Source: Aristolochia californica (Eukaryota > Streptophyta > Magnoliopsida > Piperales > Aristolochiaceae). Taken from it: a stretch of DNA of 64,000 bases. The notes under the pieces are model-generated. The model searched no databases. It was not told where the DNA came from and saw only the letters and a program-made list of their open reading frames with translations. Every line of letters starts with the position of its first letter. Positions within the stretch are counted from its first letter, which is position 1. The stretch spans positions 24,272,922 through 24,336,921 of the forward strand of contig JARWKL010000013.1 of assembly GCA_029961685.1 (NCBI GenBank). Direction: 5' to 3'. The position numbers were made by a program, and so were the translations under genes. Positions 32,920 through 45,869 of the stretch are shown here, piece by piece.

Positions 32920-35553
32920 TGTTGGAATATATGATGTAATTAGAGTGGCACTGATGTAATTAGTTTACATCTCCTGTCTCTTCCTCATTCTTATTAGGGT
33001 GAAGGGTATACTTGTAATATTGGTAGTTTTGATACCCTTGGGAAGGGTTTGGATCAAGTCCATAACCTTTTATTTATCTTGTTTTCTCTCAATGTCTTTT
33101 TCTCCATGACTTAAATCATGGAGTCCTGAAAATCAACAAGGTATCAGAGCATTGATTTTTAGGACTTGTATTATGGTTTACATAGTGCTATTTTTTTTCT
33201 TTTGCTTTTACTGTTACTCTGCTCTTTGTGATTTCTCATTTCATTACTACGGTTTTTTGTTTATTAATGGTCGTTGTTGTCTTCTCTTTCCTGGAGTCGT
33301 GCCTCTTTACCTTTTTAGTTTTCGGCTATTCGACCGTATATTTGATGATACGAATCCTCATTGCTTTCATATATTTGTCCGCATTTTCCATTGGAGCGTT
33401 CTGACTTTTCAACGAGGGAGTTTTTGAAGGGAGGTTGACGATCATTTTTTTCGTTTGTCTTTCGTTCTTTTTGGAAGGAAGGTGGCCATTTCCGCCACTG
33501 TTATCATCTAGAGTTTTTGGTTGCAGTGAGAACCTCCGTCTAGATTGGTAGAAGATAGACTCTATTTTTGTTTCTTGTGGATGACGAAGACTCTACTACA
33601 CTGACCCTACCTTGAATATCTGCCGTTACTGTTGTGAATATTTGCTGAAATATCTTGGCCACTTTTATTAAATTGAATTTTGAAGATGCTCTCATCTTGG
33701 CCGTTAATCATGATCTGATTACAGTTCCGTTTAACTTTGTGTGGCATCTATATTCGAAAGTTTATTTTCGTCGCTATCTGAATACCATAAAAATTGCAAT
33801 CCCTCTGTTGGTTTCTGTTAAGCACCAACATTGCCCTCTCTGGTTTTCCGCTCTATTCGGAAGCGGGGACAATGACAGCAGGTTGCCGCTGGAAGTGCTA
33901 TTACTTGGGTGGCATCAAGTTCATTTATGGAAATTGCTTCCGAGCTAGCGCAATGTGCTACTGCTTATTCGGTTATGCCAACGTCGCATTGGAACTATTT
34001 ATCCACAACTTTGTTGGTGTTGTAGGGGATGACAACCCCAAGCTCCATTGAGTTACCGAGTTGCTGTCCCTTACAACTTCTACTGAGGGGAGAGAATCTC
34101 TGTTTGGCGTTGTTGCCGAAGAAGATGACTGCCGCTCTGTTCAGAGCCACACAGGGAAGACAACCCTGTTGCCTGATTAATTTTTTATGCTTGTCTCCGG
34201 AGATAGCATTTTCATTCTTTCGAGTTGCTACCATCCCTTTGTTCGGTCGGCCATGGGGAGAAAGACGGAAGCTCTGTTCGGCTGCAGGAGGAAGACGAAG
34301 GCACAGTTGATAAATTTTTCCTAAGTTTGTAAAAATTAAACCCACTAGTTCAACGCCTGATTGCAACCTAGACTGGGCCGAGTTAACCCAGTGACCCAGC
34401 AACCCGAGCTCAACCTATGCTCTACTGAGTTAACTTGGCTCAAATTGGTCCGGGTCAACTCGGTCGAGGTCAACCCAACTCGACCCACTTGTTTTATTGC
34501 CTTAGCTATACACGTCCGGGTCCCGAGTTTCATACATCTTTCTTCCGCGACTCAGCTATATTCGTCTGATATTTATCTCGGTGCGATTTGATTCTTTTTC
34601 TTTGGCTGAATTATTATATTGAGGTATTAAAAACTTATTCCTTGGTCAATATATTGTTTGGTGCACAAACTTGCATCAGATTGTTTTATGGGTTATTTGA
34701 AAGGATTACTTGGTACGTGTTATTGGGCCCAGGTCCATTTTAAGACCCATTTTAATTGTTGCTATTGTGTCTCTTTAATTGAGATATTATTTCTGAAGAA
34801 GAACTCCTCGGTTGCTTGCCTTGGGTTCATTATTTGCTAACTGTTGTTGGCATTGGTTCTTTTGATGCAAAATTTGAATTTCTTAGAAAAATAAATCACA
34901 TGGTGGCCTTACCATCATATCTTCCTCTTTACCCATTACCCATTACCCTTTGGCAGTCTTTCTCATACCATCCTTTATTTGACTCTCACTTACCCTTATT
35001 GGCCAACCCTTTTAAAGCATTGCTTTGGTTGTCCCTTTTATTCATATGGGTGTTTTAAGTCCATTGAGACTTTTTATGGGTACCAATGGGTCTTTTATCG
35101 CCGTCGTGTGAATGACAGACATTACCCACTTTAGTGATTATTTTCACTATATTCATTCAAAATCCTTCGAGTTTGGTTTTAACTTATGCTTTATCACCCA
35201 TTTTTACATTTTGACAGTTTGTGTCCAGTTTCGTACTTATCCTTGGGACACCGTGATGGAGGAGATCATTATTACATTTATGTTATTTGGTTCAAGATGG
35301 GATCACAACCATTACCTTCCAGCTTGAATATATAATGTAATTAGGGTGACACTGATATAATTAGTTTACATTTCCTGTCTCTTCTTCACTCTTATTAGGG
35401 TAAAGGGTGTACTTGTAATATTGGTAGTTTTGATACCTATAAATATACCTTATGGGGAAGGGTTTGGATCAAGCCCATAACCTTTTATTCCTCTTGTTCT
35501 CTCTCAATGTCTTTTTCTCCATGACCTAAATCATGGAGTCCTGAAAATCAAAA
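32920..35553 (+). mobile_element. Non-autonomous LTR retrotransposon, 2.63 kb
   Basis: LTRs 32920-33138 and about 35321-35553, flanked by a perfect 5-bp TSD gttat (32915-32919 and 35554-35558). The primer site aggtatcagagc (33139-33150) is near-consensus iMet. The interior of 2.2 kb has no gag, protease, integrase, RT or RNase H motif in six frames, so it relied on another copia for movement. The 3' LTR keeps a TATA box (cctataaatata) that the 5' LTR has lost by a deletion of about 15 bp; the 3' LTR's outer ends are decayed (agcttgaat start, tcaaaa end). Confidence 0.85.
33151..35320 (+). other. Interior of the 2.6-kb non-autonomous element
   Basis: Frames of 60-135 codons occur on both strands but none shows a known domain; the 135-codon minus frame at 33995-34402 overlaps a plus frame at 34029-34310. 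Near the 3' end (35248-35290) a gggacaccgtgatggagg block echoes the tails at 60900 and 62580. Acquired host sequence is possible but unproven. Confidence 0.5.
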
Positions 35554-35825
35554 GTTATGAATAAAAAATAAAGCAAGATATTGTTAGCACTGATGCAATT
35601 TACACTTATTCTTGCAAGTGAAAAGAAGTCCTTATTTCTTGTAACAAAACACATAATAAACAAAATAATAACTAACAGTGATGACCACAAATAGTAAAGA
35701 TATAGCATAAAATAAATAGACCATTTTTTAAATATACAATATCTTAGAGAATAGAGGGATGAAAAAATCTATGCGACGTACCAAGTATTTAAAAATTCTT
35801 ATACAATTTATTTATAAATCATAGA

Positions 35826-36613
<788 letters not shown>

Positions 36614-36706
<93 letters not shown>
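36614..36706. repeat. (TA)n-(GA)n-poly(G) compound microsatellite
   Basis: TA to 36645, GA to about 36676, then about 30 G. It separates foldback units A and B. The reported G-run length is prone to sequencing error. Confidence 0.9.
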
Positions 36707-36707
<1 letters not shown>

Positions 36708-36883
36708 GGTCCAATACAAAAAACCATTTGGTGTGAAACATGCCAAACACTATCTCAACTATTCGATCAATGACTATCTCAGTCGTCCGGTCAATGGCCA
36801 TTGTAGTCGTTCGATTATGATCGGACGGGTGAGACAGTTGTTCACATGTTTCACATCAAATGACTTTTTATATATGATCGACC
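36707..36883. mobile_element. Foldback/MITE unit B
   Basis: 177 bp: tggtccaatacaaaaaacca at the left and ctttttatatatgatcgacc at the right, inverted; inside are cagtcgtccggtcaatgg and tcgttcgattatgatcggacg. The motif gtgtgaaacatg/catgtttcaca forms the inner stem. Confidence 0.7.
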
Positions 36884-36893
36884 ATGTATATGA

Positions 36894-37036
36894 GGGCTGA
36901 TCCAATATGAAAATCCATTTGGTGTGAAACATGTGAAACGCTATCTCAGTCGTCCGATGATGATCAACAACTATCTCAGTGCTGAGATAGCCATTTCGCA
37001 TTAACTGCACCAAATGTCTTTTCATATTGGATCAGT
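36894..37036. mobile_element. Foldback/MITE unit C
   Basis: 143 bp: gggctgatccaatatgaaaa on the left and cttttcatattggatcagt on the right form near-perfect inverted ends, with ccatttggtgtgaaac opposite a decayed gcaccaaatg copy. Spacers to units B and D are short TA-rich tracts. Confidence 0.75.
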
Positions 37037-37052
37037 TGTGTATATATATCAC

Positions 37053-37271
37053 GACTGATCCAATATGAAAAGCCATTTGGTGCGAAACATGCGAAATGAA
37101 TATCTTAGTTGTTTGATCATGATCAAACTATTGAGATAGTCATTGATCGGATGGCAAAGATAGTCGTTTGATCAGACGATTGAGATACTTGTTTGATCGG
37201 ACGACTAAGATAGTCGTTGATCATGATCAGATGGCTAAGATAGCCATTTCGCATGTTTCGCACCAAATGGC
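37053..37271. mobile_element. Foldback/MITE unit D, right end truncated
   Basis: 219 bp: gactgatccaatatgaaaag and ccatttggtgcgaaacatgc on the left face gcatgtttcgcaccaaatgg on the right, a perfect 20-bp inner stem. The outer 19 bp on the right are missing where an LTR begins at 37274. Between the arms are four gatcgga-cgactaagatagtcg-like subrepeats in alternating orientation. Confidence 0.75.
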
Positions 37272-37273
37272 AA

Positions 37274-37590
37274 TATTAGGATTCCATTATTACAACTAAA
37301 GGAAGCTTTTGAAGGTGAAGAAGGTGAGAAGAAAAGAAGAGAGACTACGTAGTGAGGAAGAAGAAGAATAAGCTTAGAAGAAGAGAGGAGAAATAGAGGA
37401 CCTCGAGTATGTCAAGAAGGGGAGAATTGATTTGGATTTTCGAAGTAAAACCTAATGGTTTCCCTCAAGCCCTTTTATAATCAATGAGAAGTCAAGAATT
37501 ACAAATAACCCTTTAACATGAGGGCTAGAAATAAAGATTGACTAATAAACTAAATAACAAGAATGTCACTCTACTTTTTATTTTCTAACA
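37274..37590 (-). repeat. LTR (317 bp) of a minus-strand element, interior mostly lost
   Basis: Starts tattaggattcc (decayed TGTTAGG) and ends attttctaaca, followed by acccccctcaagctgg, a polypurine-tract complement. The interior continues only to 37722, where the next element starts. Confidence 0.6.
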
Positions 37591-37722
37591 ACCCCCCTCA
37601 AGCTGGTGCGAAAACATTATAAACTCCCAGCTTGGTGCAAGTAGTGTTTTGTGTCTTTGACGCAATTGGCTTTGTGAATATATAAACAACTTGGCCTTAA
37701 GATAGAACATATTCAAGGTTTA

Positions 37723-38151
37723 TTTTGGATTTAGGATATCATGACAATGTCTTCGACCAATGTACTGAGAGAGAAGAGGAAGAAGAAGAGGAGAAGAAAG
37801 GAGAGGAAGCGACAAGGAACGAGGTAAAGGGGAGAGATGACTAGAGAGATGAGGAGAGAGCTTGGGAGAAGAGTGAAGGCTAGGGATGAGTTTGAGAGAA
37901 GGGGAGAGACTTAATGTTCTACACCATGCCTTGAGCCTCTATTTCTAGTTGTGGAAGTAAGTTCAAAACTACTAAAATACCCTTAGGGCTACAAGCTTTG
38001 TAAAAGAAAAGACATAGGTGGACACACATCATCTTTCTTAATTACACCTTTGTATCATCCTTTTGAAAATGTCACTTAATTACCTCCTTTGCCATCTCTT
38101 GACGTGGGAGAGGTATTTATATTTGTCGCACTTCGAAATGTTTTCCAACAT
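37723..38151 (-). repeat. 3' (left) LTR of the copia at 37.7-48.5 kb
   Basis: 429 bp, ends tgttttccaaca. It aligns with 43839-43977 plus 48236-48468, including atgacaatgtcttcgacc and gcctctatttctagttgtg, which proves the split of the right copy. Confidence 0.82.
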
Positions 38152-38171
38152 TCCTCCGCAAGTTGGGGGAG

Positions 38172-38560
38172 AGAAAACATCTAGTTGCCACATATAGTGG
38201 TTAAAATCTAGAATGTGATTACACCTGTCCTTGTGATGAAACACTCTGAGAGATAAGATACCAGCCTGAAATTTTTCCCATATAAAGTGGTATTCAATTT
38301 TAATATGTTTTGTTATCTCGTGGAAGACATGATCTGAAGTGATATGAATAGTCTCCTGGTTGTCGCAATATAATTCCATAGCTCTTTTGTAGAAACCTAA
38401 TTCATTAAGAAGGGATCTGATCCATAGAAACTCATTGATTGTGTAGGCCATAGATCTGTACTCTGCTTTTGCACGAGATCTGGCAACAACATTCTGCATT
38501 TTGCTTCTCCCAGTAACCAGGTTACCTCCTACTAAGGTACACTACCCAGAAGTGGACTCC
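38172..38560 (-). pseudogene. Copia RNase H (37.7-kb element)
   Basis: The minus frame ending in the LTR (38080-38499) encodes RSRAKAEYRSMAYTINEFLW, LYCDNQETIHI and HEITKHIKIEYHFIWEK, the RNase H active-site region and C-terminus. The catalytic DNQ is present. The upstream part needs a frameshift. Confidence 0.85.
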
Positions 38561-39721
38561 CTGTCATTAAGTTATCCAACCCAATCTACATCCAAAAAAC
38601 CTTCTATTTTGAAGTGGCCATGATTCTTACAAAGATGCACGTTCCTTGGAGCTCCTTTTTAAATATGTCAACATCCTCTCCGAAGCTTGCCAATGGGTAA
38701 GTTGTGGTTGTGCATATATTGACTCACTACACTTACTGCATATGATATATCTGGTATGGTCATTTTAAGCTAAATAAGCTTCCCCACAAGCCTCTGATAT
38801 TTACCTATATCAACATCTTCTTTGGAGCTTGCACATAGGTTTGAATTAGCATTCATATAAGTGTCTACAGGTCGACACCCTATCATCTTTGTGTACTCAA
38901 GTAGATCAAAACATACTTTCTCTGAGATAATAGAATCCCATACTTTGACTTCCAAAATATGTTTTAGAAGTCCAAGATCCTTTTATTTAGATTTTTTGCA
39001 TATCTTCTCTTTGACTTATTTTATGCTGTCTACACTGCCAATTAAGATGATATTATCCACATAAATTTCCAGTAGTACTTTTCATTTTAAGTAAGTCTTG
39101 ACAAAGACGGAATGATTTACTGAATCCAAAACATAACATTGCATGGCTAAATTTGTCAAAGTAAGCCCAAGGAGATTGTTTAAGCCCATATAAAGATTTC
39201 CTCAATCTGCATACTGACTCCCTCTCAACAACAAAACTAGGTAGTTGATGCATATATATCTCTTCTTTAATGTCCCCATTCAAAAATGTATTCTTTACAT
39301 CCAATTGATAGATTGGCCAAGAGGAATTAGCAACATGAGATAATAAGATGTGTACCGAGTTTAATTTAGCCACTGAGGAGAATGCTTTCTCATAATCCAC
39401 TCCATAACACTGAGTATACCACTTTGCAATGAGCAGGGCCTTGAGGTGGGCAAGAGATAATAAGATGCGTACTGAGTTTAATTTAGCCACTAGGGAGAAT
39501 GCTTCCTCATAATCCACTCCATAACACCAAGTATACCCCTTTGCAATGAGTCGGGCATTGAGGTGAGAAACATTACCATCCAGATTGTGCTTGATAGTGA
39601 AAACCCATTTACAACCCATGAGTTTCTTGTTGGGAGGAAAATGAACTAGAACCCAAATCTGATTCTCATATAGTGCATGCATCTCTTCTTCCATTGCCAC
39701 TTTCCATCCTGGATGTCTCAA
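38561..39721 (-). pseudogene. Copia reverse transcriptase with an in-frame internal duplication
   Basis: Minus frame 39053-39721 (222 aa) begins WKVAMEEEMHALYENQIW and reaches LDVKNTFLNGDIKEEIYM and LRKSLYGLKQSPWAYFDK. A 117-bp direct duplication (39337-39453 and 39454-39570) repeats 39 residues around the CYGVDYEEAFS block without breaking the frame. The catalytic site at 39052-39063 reads YVDN, so the second aspartate is lost. The C-terminal block LLEYTKMIGCRPVDT is at 38770-38955 in another frame. Confidence 0.85.
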
Positions 39722-41150
39722 AGTCTCTGGATACGACCATGGAATAAAGATGGAATAAATAGGTAAAAGAAATTGAGAACACGAAGAAGAAAATTGACGG
39801 TGAGAAATAAAATTGGATATAGGATGATAAGTAGATGACCTAGTGCAAGTCCTAGGCTCCTTATGCAGAGGTATGGGTCGATTATCAAAATTTGGATCAT
39901 AATACGATAGGAAAGGATCGACTTACCACAGAGGGATCCGTAAATTCCACAAGTGTGGTATCAACCGATGATTTAGGGGCTAAACTAGATCCACATCAAG
40001 TGGCACAACAGGAGCTGCATGAACTAATGAAAGACTTGGAGGACCATCTTCCAAATAATTAAAAACATGTCCTAAAAAAAGATGACATCCCTAGAAATAA
40101 TTAACTTCAAAAGAGAAGGATTGTATTAGACATAACCCTTTTGGGTACGAGAGTAACCCAAAAAGATACACTTAAGAGACATAGGTCAAGCTTACTCTTC
40201 TGAGGGGATGTAACATGAACAAAAAAAGTACAACCAAAGACCTTCAAAGGAAGGGGGAAAGGGGTCTTTATCTGGAAATAATAATGAGTATGAAGATTTA
40301 CAGCTAAGTATTGAAGATGGAAGCCTATTAATAAGAAAACAAGTTGTACGTATGGCATGAGACCAATAAAAATAGGGCACCTTCATAGAGTATATTAGGC
40401 CCCATGCTACGTCAAGTAGAGATCATTTTTTTCTTTTGCCTACACAATTTTGTTGAGGGTGTAGGCACAAGATGTATGATGGAAAATGTCATTATCATGA
40501 CAAAATGATTGAAATTCAACAGATAGGTACTCTCTAGTATTATATGATTGAATAATTTGTATTTTTTCCCAAACTAAGGGTACACCATGGCATGAAAGGA
40601 CTTAAATATTGAAAAAATTTCAAACCAATTTTTTTTAAAAAATAACCATGTGAATTGAGTGAAGTCATCAACAAAAGTAACAAAATCCTTAACTTGAGAT
40701 ATGTTTGAGATACTTAGGAGTCACCGTACATCTGAGTGAATTAAGGAAAAGGGAGCAACACCTTTAAGTTCAGTTTGAGGAGAATATGTTGTCCTCTGGT
40801 GTTTGCTCAATTGATAGATTTCACAATTTAAACTAGACAAGGTTTTAAAATTTGAAATAAGTGCAAAAGTGATGCTTCTGATGGATGTCTGAACTAGTTG
40901 TGCCCTAATCGTGCCTTTATTTGAGAAGTGGAAATCATTGTCACTAGAGGCAAGTCCAAGAAATAAAGGTCCCTCTGTTCATGGCCTCCACCAGTCATCC
41001 GTTTGATTTTTAGATCTTGGAAAACACAAGAAGAAGGTGAGAAGATGATGGAGCAATCAAATTTTTTTGTTAACTGGCTAATAGACAACAAATTTAAGGG
41101 AAATTGGGGGACAAATAAGACATTAGTAAGTGAAAATGAGGCTATAACAG
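39722..41150 (-). pseudogene. Copia integrase (37.7-kb element)
   Basis: Minus frames 40107-40386 read VPYFYWSHAIRTTCFLINRL and LKVFGCTFFVH, the C-terminal part of integrase; 40894-41091 carries the SISQLTKKFDCSI pre-integrase block. The catalytic core between about 40440 and 40860 is split by stops. Confidence 0.75.
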
Positions 41151-41192
41151 AGGAGGATCCCTTTCCAAGAACTTTATTTTGGGATCTGTCAA

Positions 41193-42200
41193 CTATGGTA
41201 ACAAACTATCTGGTAAACATTGAGACATGGAATGTGATAGACTCTTATTACCTATAAGGTATTCGGAGGCCCCTGAGTCAATGATCCATAATGAAGAGTA
41301 GGAAGTGGCAGAGATCATAACTGAAGCAGTGGTGGCAATAACAGTAGTAGATGTAGGCGAAGATACCGTTAGAGTCTTCATCCTTTGAAATATTTCATAA
41401 TCATCATCGATTACAACCTTCCTTCATTTCGGTAACTCAATTTTGTCTTCATTTTTCTCATTATTAACCGAGCCGTAGTTGGTAGCGACCGAGTTTGGTT
41501 TACCATGAAGCTTCCAATAGGTTTCTATTAGATGGTTCAATGCTCCATAGTGAGTGCAGAGCGGGTTATCTGACCTTGAAGAACTAAGGCCAATTCAACC
41601 ACCTCTTGCTCGACCTCCTCTATAATTTTTAAAGCTCCCTTGGGTGGTAGAAGATGTACCCCTATTATCTGAGTACATAACAGATGATACTTCAGTCTAA
41701 GAGATGGATGAGGGATCTGGTATCCGATGTGATGTTGCACTTATGTCATCAAATGATGGAAATACGGAGGAGATGATAGGTTTAGTTTTGGCCACTTCAA
41801 GATATGACTTGATATTTAATAGAAAAATAGCAACTGCTACGACCTCCCTCTACTTTTATTGAATTGAGATGTCAATGGAGTAGGGATGAACAATCTTCTA
41901 CTCTTGAATCACTCCTCTAAATCAAGCCAAGTATTCATGTAGATCATCCCTTTATTTTGTATTGAACATGTTTTGGAACAAATCATATAACTTATTTAAG
42001 TTTTCCGTACTAGAGTAGAACTTAACACAAGTTACCCAAATCTTTTTTGTAGTTTCAAGGTGAAAAACAATGTTGGCTACATGCTCCTCCAAGCTATTAA
42101 TTAGCCAACTAATGACCAAGGTGTCATTCCATAGCCATTTCACATAAGTCATATCTTCTTCATCAATCGGTGGAACTAGTATGGTCAGGTGATCTAAGAG
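41193..42200 (-). pseudogene. Copia protease and gag (37.7-kb element)
   Basis: 41193-41381 gives SYSSLWIIDSGASEYLIGN, an intact DSGA protease motif. 41952-42152 gives TLVISWLINSLEEHVANIVF and IWVTCVKFYSS, a gag block shared with 1-160 and 56843-57058. The linker between them has frameshifts. Confidence 0.8.
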
Positions 42201-42203
42201 AAC

Positions 42204-42699
42204 TCAAGTAATGAGAAACCTCCTAACCGATTGTGACCAGGTCAAGTAATTAGACAACACTCTTAATGGTATAGTGGTAATCTAGAGGGGATCACTTTTA
42301 CTTCCCATGTGATCTTCAGCCATCAAGAATCAAATCAGAGATTCTACTTATATAATAAGAAGAGTGATATTATATCCGAGGCTCAATAACCGAATTTGAA
42401 AAGAGGGAAACAAGGCTTAGCAACCCTTAATCATGTGTTAATTCAGAGACCTCGAGTAATGAGAAACCTCCTGACAGATTGTGACCAGCTCAAGTAATTA
42501 GACAACCCTCTCAATGGTATAGTGGTAATCTTGAGGAGATCACTCTTACTTCCCATGTGATCTTTAGCCATCAAGAATCAAATCAGTGATTCTACTTATA
42601 TAGTAAGAGGAGTGATGTTATATCCGAGGCTCAATAACCGAATTTGAAGAAGAGGGAAACAAGAATTAGCAAGCCTAAATCATGTGTTAATTCACCTCT
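42204..42699. repeat. Tandem duplication, period 248 bp, in the copia leader
   Basis: tcaagtaatgagaaacctcct at 42204 recurs at 42452 (tcgagtaatgag), and both copies contain tggtatagtggtaatct, ccatcaagaatcaaatca and tccgaggctcaataacc. Copies differ at scattered sites. The plus strand of both copies matches a pol III A box (TGGTATAGTGG). Confidence 0.85.
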
Positions 42700-43826
42700 T
42701 ACATGAATAAGTAAAATATCTTGAACCAAGCCAATAAGCCTACCCAAATATGAACCAACTCAAGAGAAGGAGAACCAAAGAAACCAAATGAGTTTATCTT
42801 AGCAAATTGAACCAGCTCGAGAAAGAGGGAAGAGCCAACCCGAGCTTAATCTCGACTTTAATCAATTAATCATGCACTAAAGAAGGAAACCACATACTGG
42901 CTGAGACAAAATAAATATACCACTTGTATTTATTACTTAAGAAGGAATATGAACTCATGAAAGATCTTCCTCTAAATCAGCCACTTCCAAAAATAAAAAA
43001 AGGATGCCTTTAGAGTTTTTAGGCGCCACCTCATGAAAAGTCTCAATCTTGTCTTGCTTTAATTATTTTAGGCAAGGAGAGAATAATTTCAAGCCAATAA
43101 TAATCATACCAAACAAGAAGATCTTGATAAAGATGGAGATTCTTTTAAGAAGGAAAATTTCCTTCTAAGATTTAGGCCAACTGCCATCCCATAAACACCA
43201 GCCTTTACTTCCTTTTTTTATTGGCTCTTTTAGGTAAATCAATCCAGCCTCTATCTCACGTGGGATACTATCCAATAAGAAGAAAAAAATATATCCTCTT
43301 TTCAAACAAAACACCTTCAGCACTTCAAAAAAATCTTTCATGAGTTCAAAATAAAGCAACAATTTTCTTTAACTTGTCAACTTATCACCAAAGCAATGAA
43401 ACTTGAGAGCTTTTAATCACGCATGTATAACTCCCTCAATAACATCATAATCTCATGAAATTATCAATAACTGAGCATGGATTCAATGAATAATATCCAT
43501 CATCCCCTAATCATGAACACAAAAGTTACCCCAATCTCAAAGAGAGCATGAAGTGATCATATAGGAAAAACAACTTTTAGGCTGAAGCTATCATACAAGA
43601 AACCATAATTTTGCACTTTTCTAAGCAAAGAAAGCCAAAGAACTCCAACTTTCCAAGTCATACACCAGCAACCATCTTTAAAAACGAAAAATTAAGGAGA
43701 GATACTTATCTTTCATTGAGTAAAAGAGAGCTCAAGATTAATCCTTTGATCAATACGTCAATTCCACCGAGGAGATTAAAACACTTTGATCGTGAGCACC
43801 ATAACTTTGGGATCCTAAAACTCAAT
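42700..43826 (-). other. Leader of the 37.7-kb copia, no gene
   Basis: Stop-rich sequence between gag and the primer site. Short frames such as 43611-43934 (+) show no domain. Confidence 0.6.
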
Positions 43827-43977
43827 GCTTTGATACCATGTTGGATTTGGGATCCCATGACAATGTCTTCGACCAAGGTAGTGAGAGAGGAGAGGAAGAA
43901 GAGGAGAACAAAGGAGAGGAAGAGGAATGAATGAGGTAAAGGGGAGAGATGGAGAGAGAGAGCTTGGGAGAAGAGAT

Positions 43978-44266
43978 TGTTAGGAATTAGATGCTCTAAT
44001 TTCAAACTAACAAGAACAATAATAATAATCATGGAAGAAAGAAAAAGCAAGCACAAGAACAAACAACAAGATTTATACAGGTTCGCTTCAAGGTGAGACT
44101 ATGATCTGTCTTCCATAGCTGCAGTAATCCACTATGAAGATAAAATAGTTTACAAGAGAGATCACACACAGTTACAAGTGTTGTTTATCTCTAACCTCTC
44201 TCGACTACGTCTAATGCTGCTCTGATGAAACAACATAGGGCGTTGATTAAGCTCCACAACTTAACA
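43978..44266 (-). repeat. 3' (left) LTR of nested copia 2, internally deleted
   Basis: 289 bp against 506 bp in nested copia 1. The missing 217 bp (between ctctgatgaaa and catagggcgttg) include the TATA-like box and the ggctccgccccc hairpin. The right LTR lacks the same segment. Confidence 0.85.
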
Positions 44267-44330
44267 ATCTCCCACTTGGAGACTAATCCATCATCAATTT
44301 CTCCTCTGAAGTAGGAAGAACTTCTCAATC

Positions 44331-44980
44331 CTAAAAAAGAAGTCTAACTAAAGTTGCACACAACTTCAGTTTCTCAATAGTAACAGGCTTTGGCAACATA
44401 TCAGCCAGATTTTGACTTCCTTGAATCTTCTCAAGTGCTAAGATTCCATCCTCCAGAGCTGATTTGACGAAGTGATAACAAACCTGTATGTGCTTTGTTC
44501 TGGCATGGTAAATAGGATTCTTTACTAAATGAATAGGACTCTTACAACACATTCTTCCCATGCTTGACACCTAATTCTTCCCAGAAAGACTACAACCATT
44601 CCATCACTTTGCTGGCTTCGATCACGATAACATATTCTACTTTAGTAGTAGAAAGAGCAACTATCTTCTACAACTTAGAGACCAACTAACTGTTGTACCA
44701 TCCAATGTGTATACATATCCAATGGTACTCTTCTTGTCATCAATGTCTCTAGCCATGTCAGCATCTACATAACCCTATAATCCCAAGTCTGACTTTCTGA
44801 AACATAAGGCTGAGTCTGTAGTCCTCTGAAATATCTAAGAATCCACATCACTACTTCCCAATGTTGTTTACCAAGAATACTCTTGTATCTGCTCACAACT
44901 CCCACTGCATGAACTATGTCTAGTTTAGTGCACACCATGGCATACATGAGACTACCAAAAAGCAGAAGCAGAAGGCACAT
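44331..44980 (-). pseudogene. Copia RNase H (nested copia 2)
   Basis: 44331-44570 reads HIQVCYHFVKSALEDGIL and NLADMLPKPVTIEKLKL; 44765-44980 reads SLMYAMVCTKLDIVHAVGVV and HWEVVMWILRYFRG. The junction has stops. Confidence 0.82.
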
Positions 44981-45750
44981 TGGCCATGTTGGCTCACTCC
45001 TACCCTGTAGAAGGTGACTGCTCCTTAGATAGCCTAAAGTGACTAGCCAAAGGAGTACTCACTGGTTTTGCATTATGCATGTTGAATTTGATCAACACCT
45101 TCTTCACATATGCTTCTTGTGACAATTTGAAGACATTAGTATCTCTAGTAATCCTCATTCCAAGGATTTTTTTGAGCACCCAAATCCTTCATTGCAAACT
45201 TCTTGGACAACTCCCTTTTCAACTTATCTATTTCCTGTTTACAAGTACCTACAAGCAACATGTCATCAACATACAACAATAGAATGATGTAGGAGTCATC
45301 AAAGTTTTTCACATAACAGCAATAATCCGCTTAACACCTCAAGAAACAATTACTACTCATAAAGGTGACAAACTGTCTTGGAGCCTGATGAAGAACATTC
45401 TTCTAATAGTAGTCAATTTCACTACTGGAGAGAAAATCTCAGTGTACTCAATGCTTTCTTTTTGTTGAAAGCCCTTTACCAAAAGTCTTGCCTTGTACTG
45501 CTTGAGGTCATCATGTTCATCTTTAATTCAGTGCAACCATTTATTCTACAAGGCCTTCTTCCCTTTTGGTAGCTCAGTCAACTGCCATGTCTGATTGGAT
45601 AATAGTGAATCCATCTCATCCTACATGGCCAACTCCCACTTGGTTGATTCATCAACTTGCACGGCTTCCTCATAACTCTCTGGTTCACCTTTATCAGTCA
45701 ACAAAATATAATTCAGAGCAAGAGAGTACCTCTGTGGTGGTCAGTTAGTT
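44981..45750 (-). pseudogene. Copia reverse transcriptase (nested copia 2)
   Basis: The antisense text at 45262-45273 encodes the YVDD box in a leucine-rich context, and the following KFAMKDLG region is shared with nested copia 1. A stretch of RT present in copia 1 near 7790-7960 is missing here (between about 45375 and 45395). Confidence 0.75.
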
Positions 45751-45869
45751 CTGGCAGATCTCCTAAGTTCAATCAGCACTCTCTTTCTCCGTAATTGGTA
45801 GATCTCTCAACTGATCATTTTAGACTTCTTAGCTTCATTGTTTACGCCCTCAGACTATGTTCTCAACCT

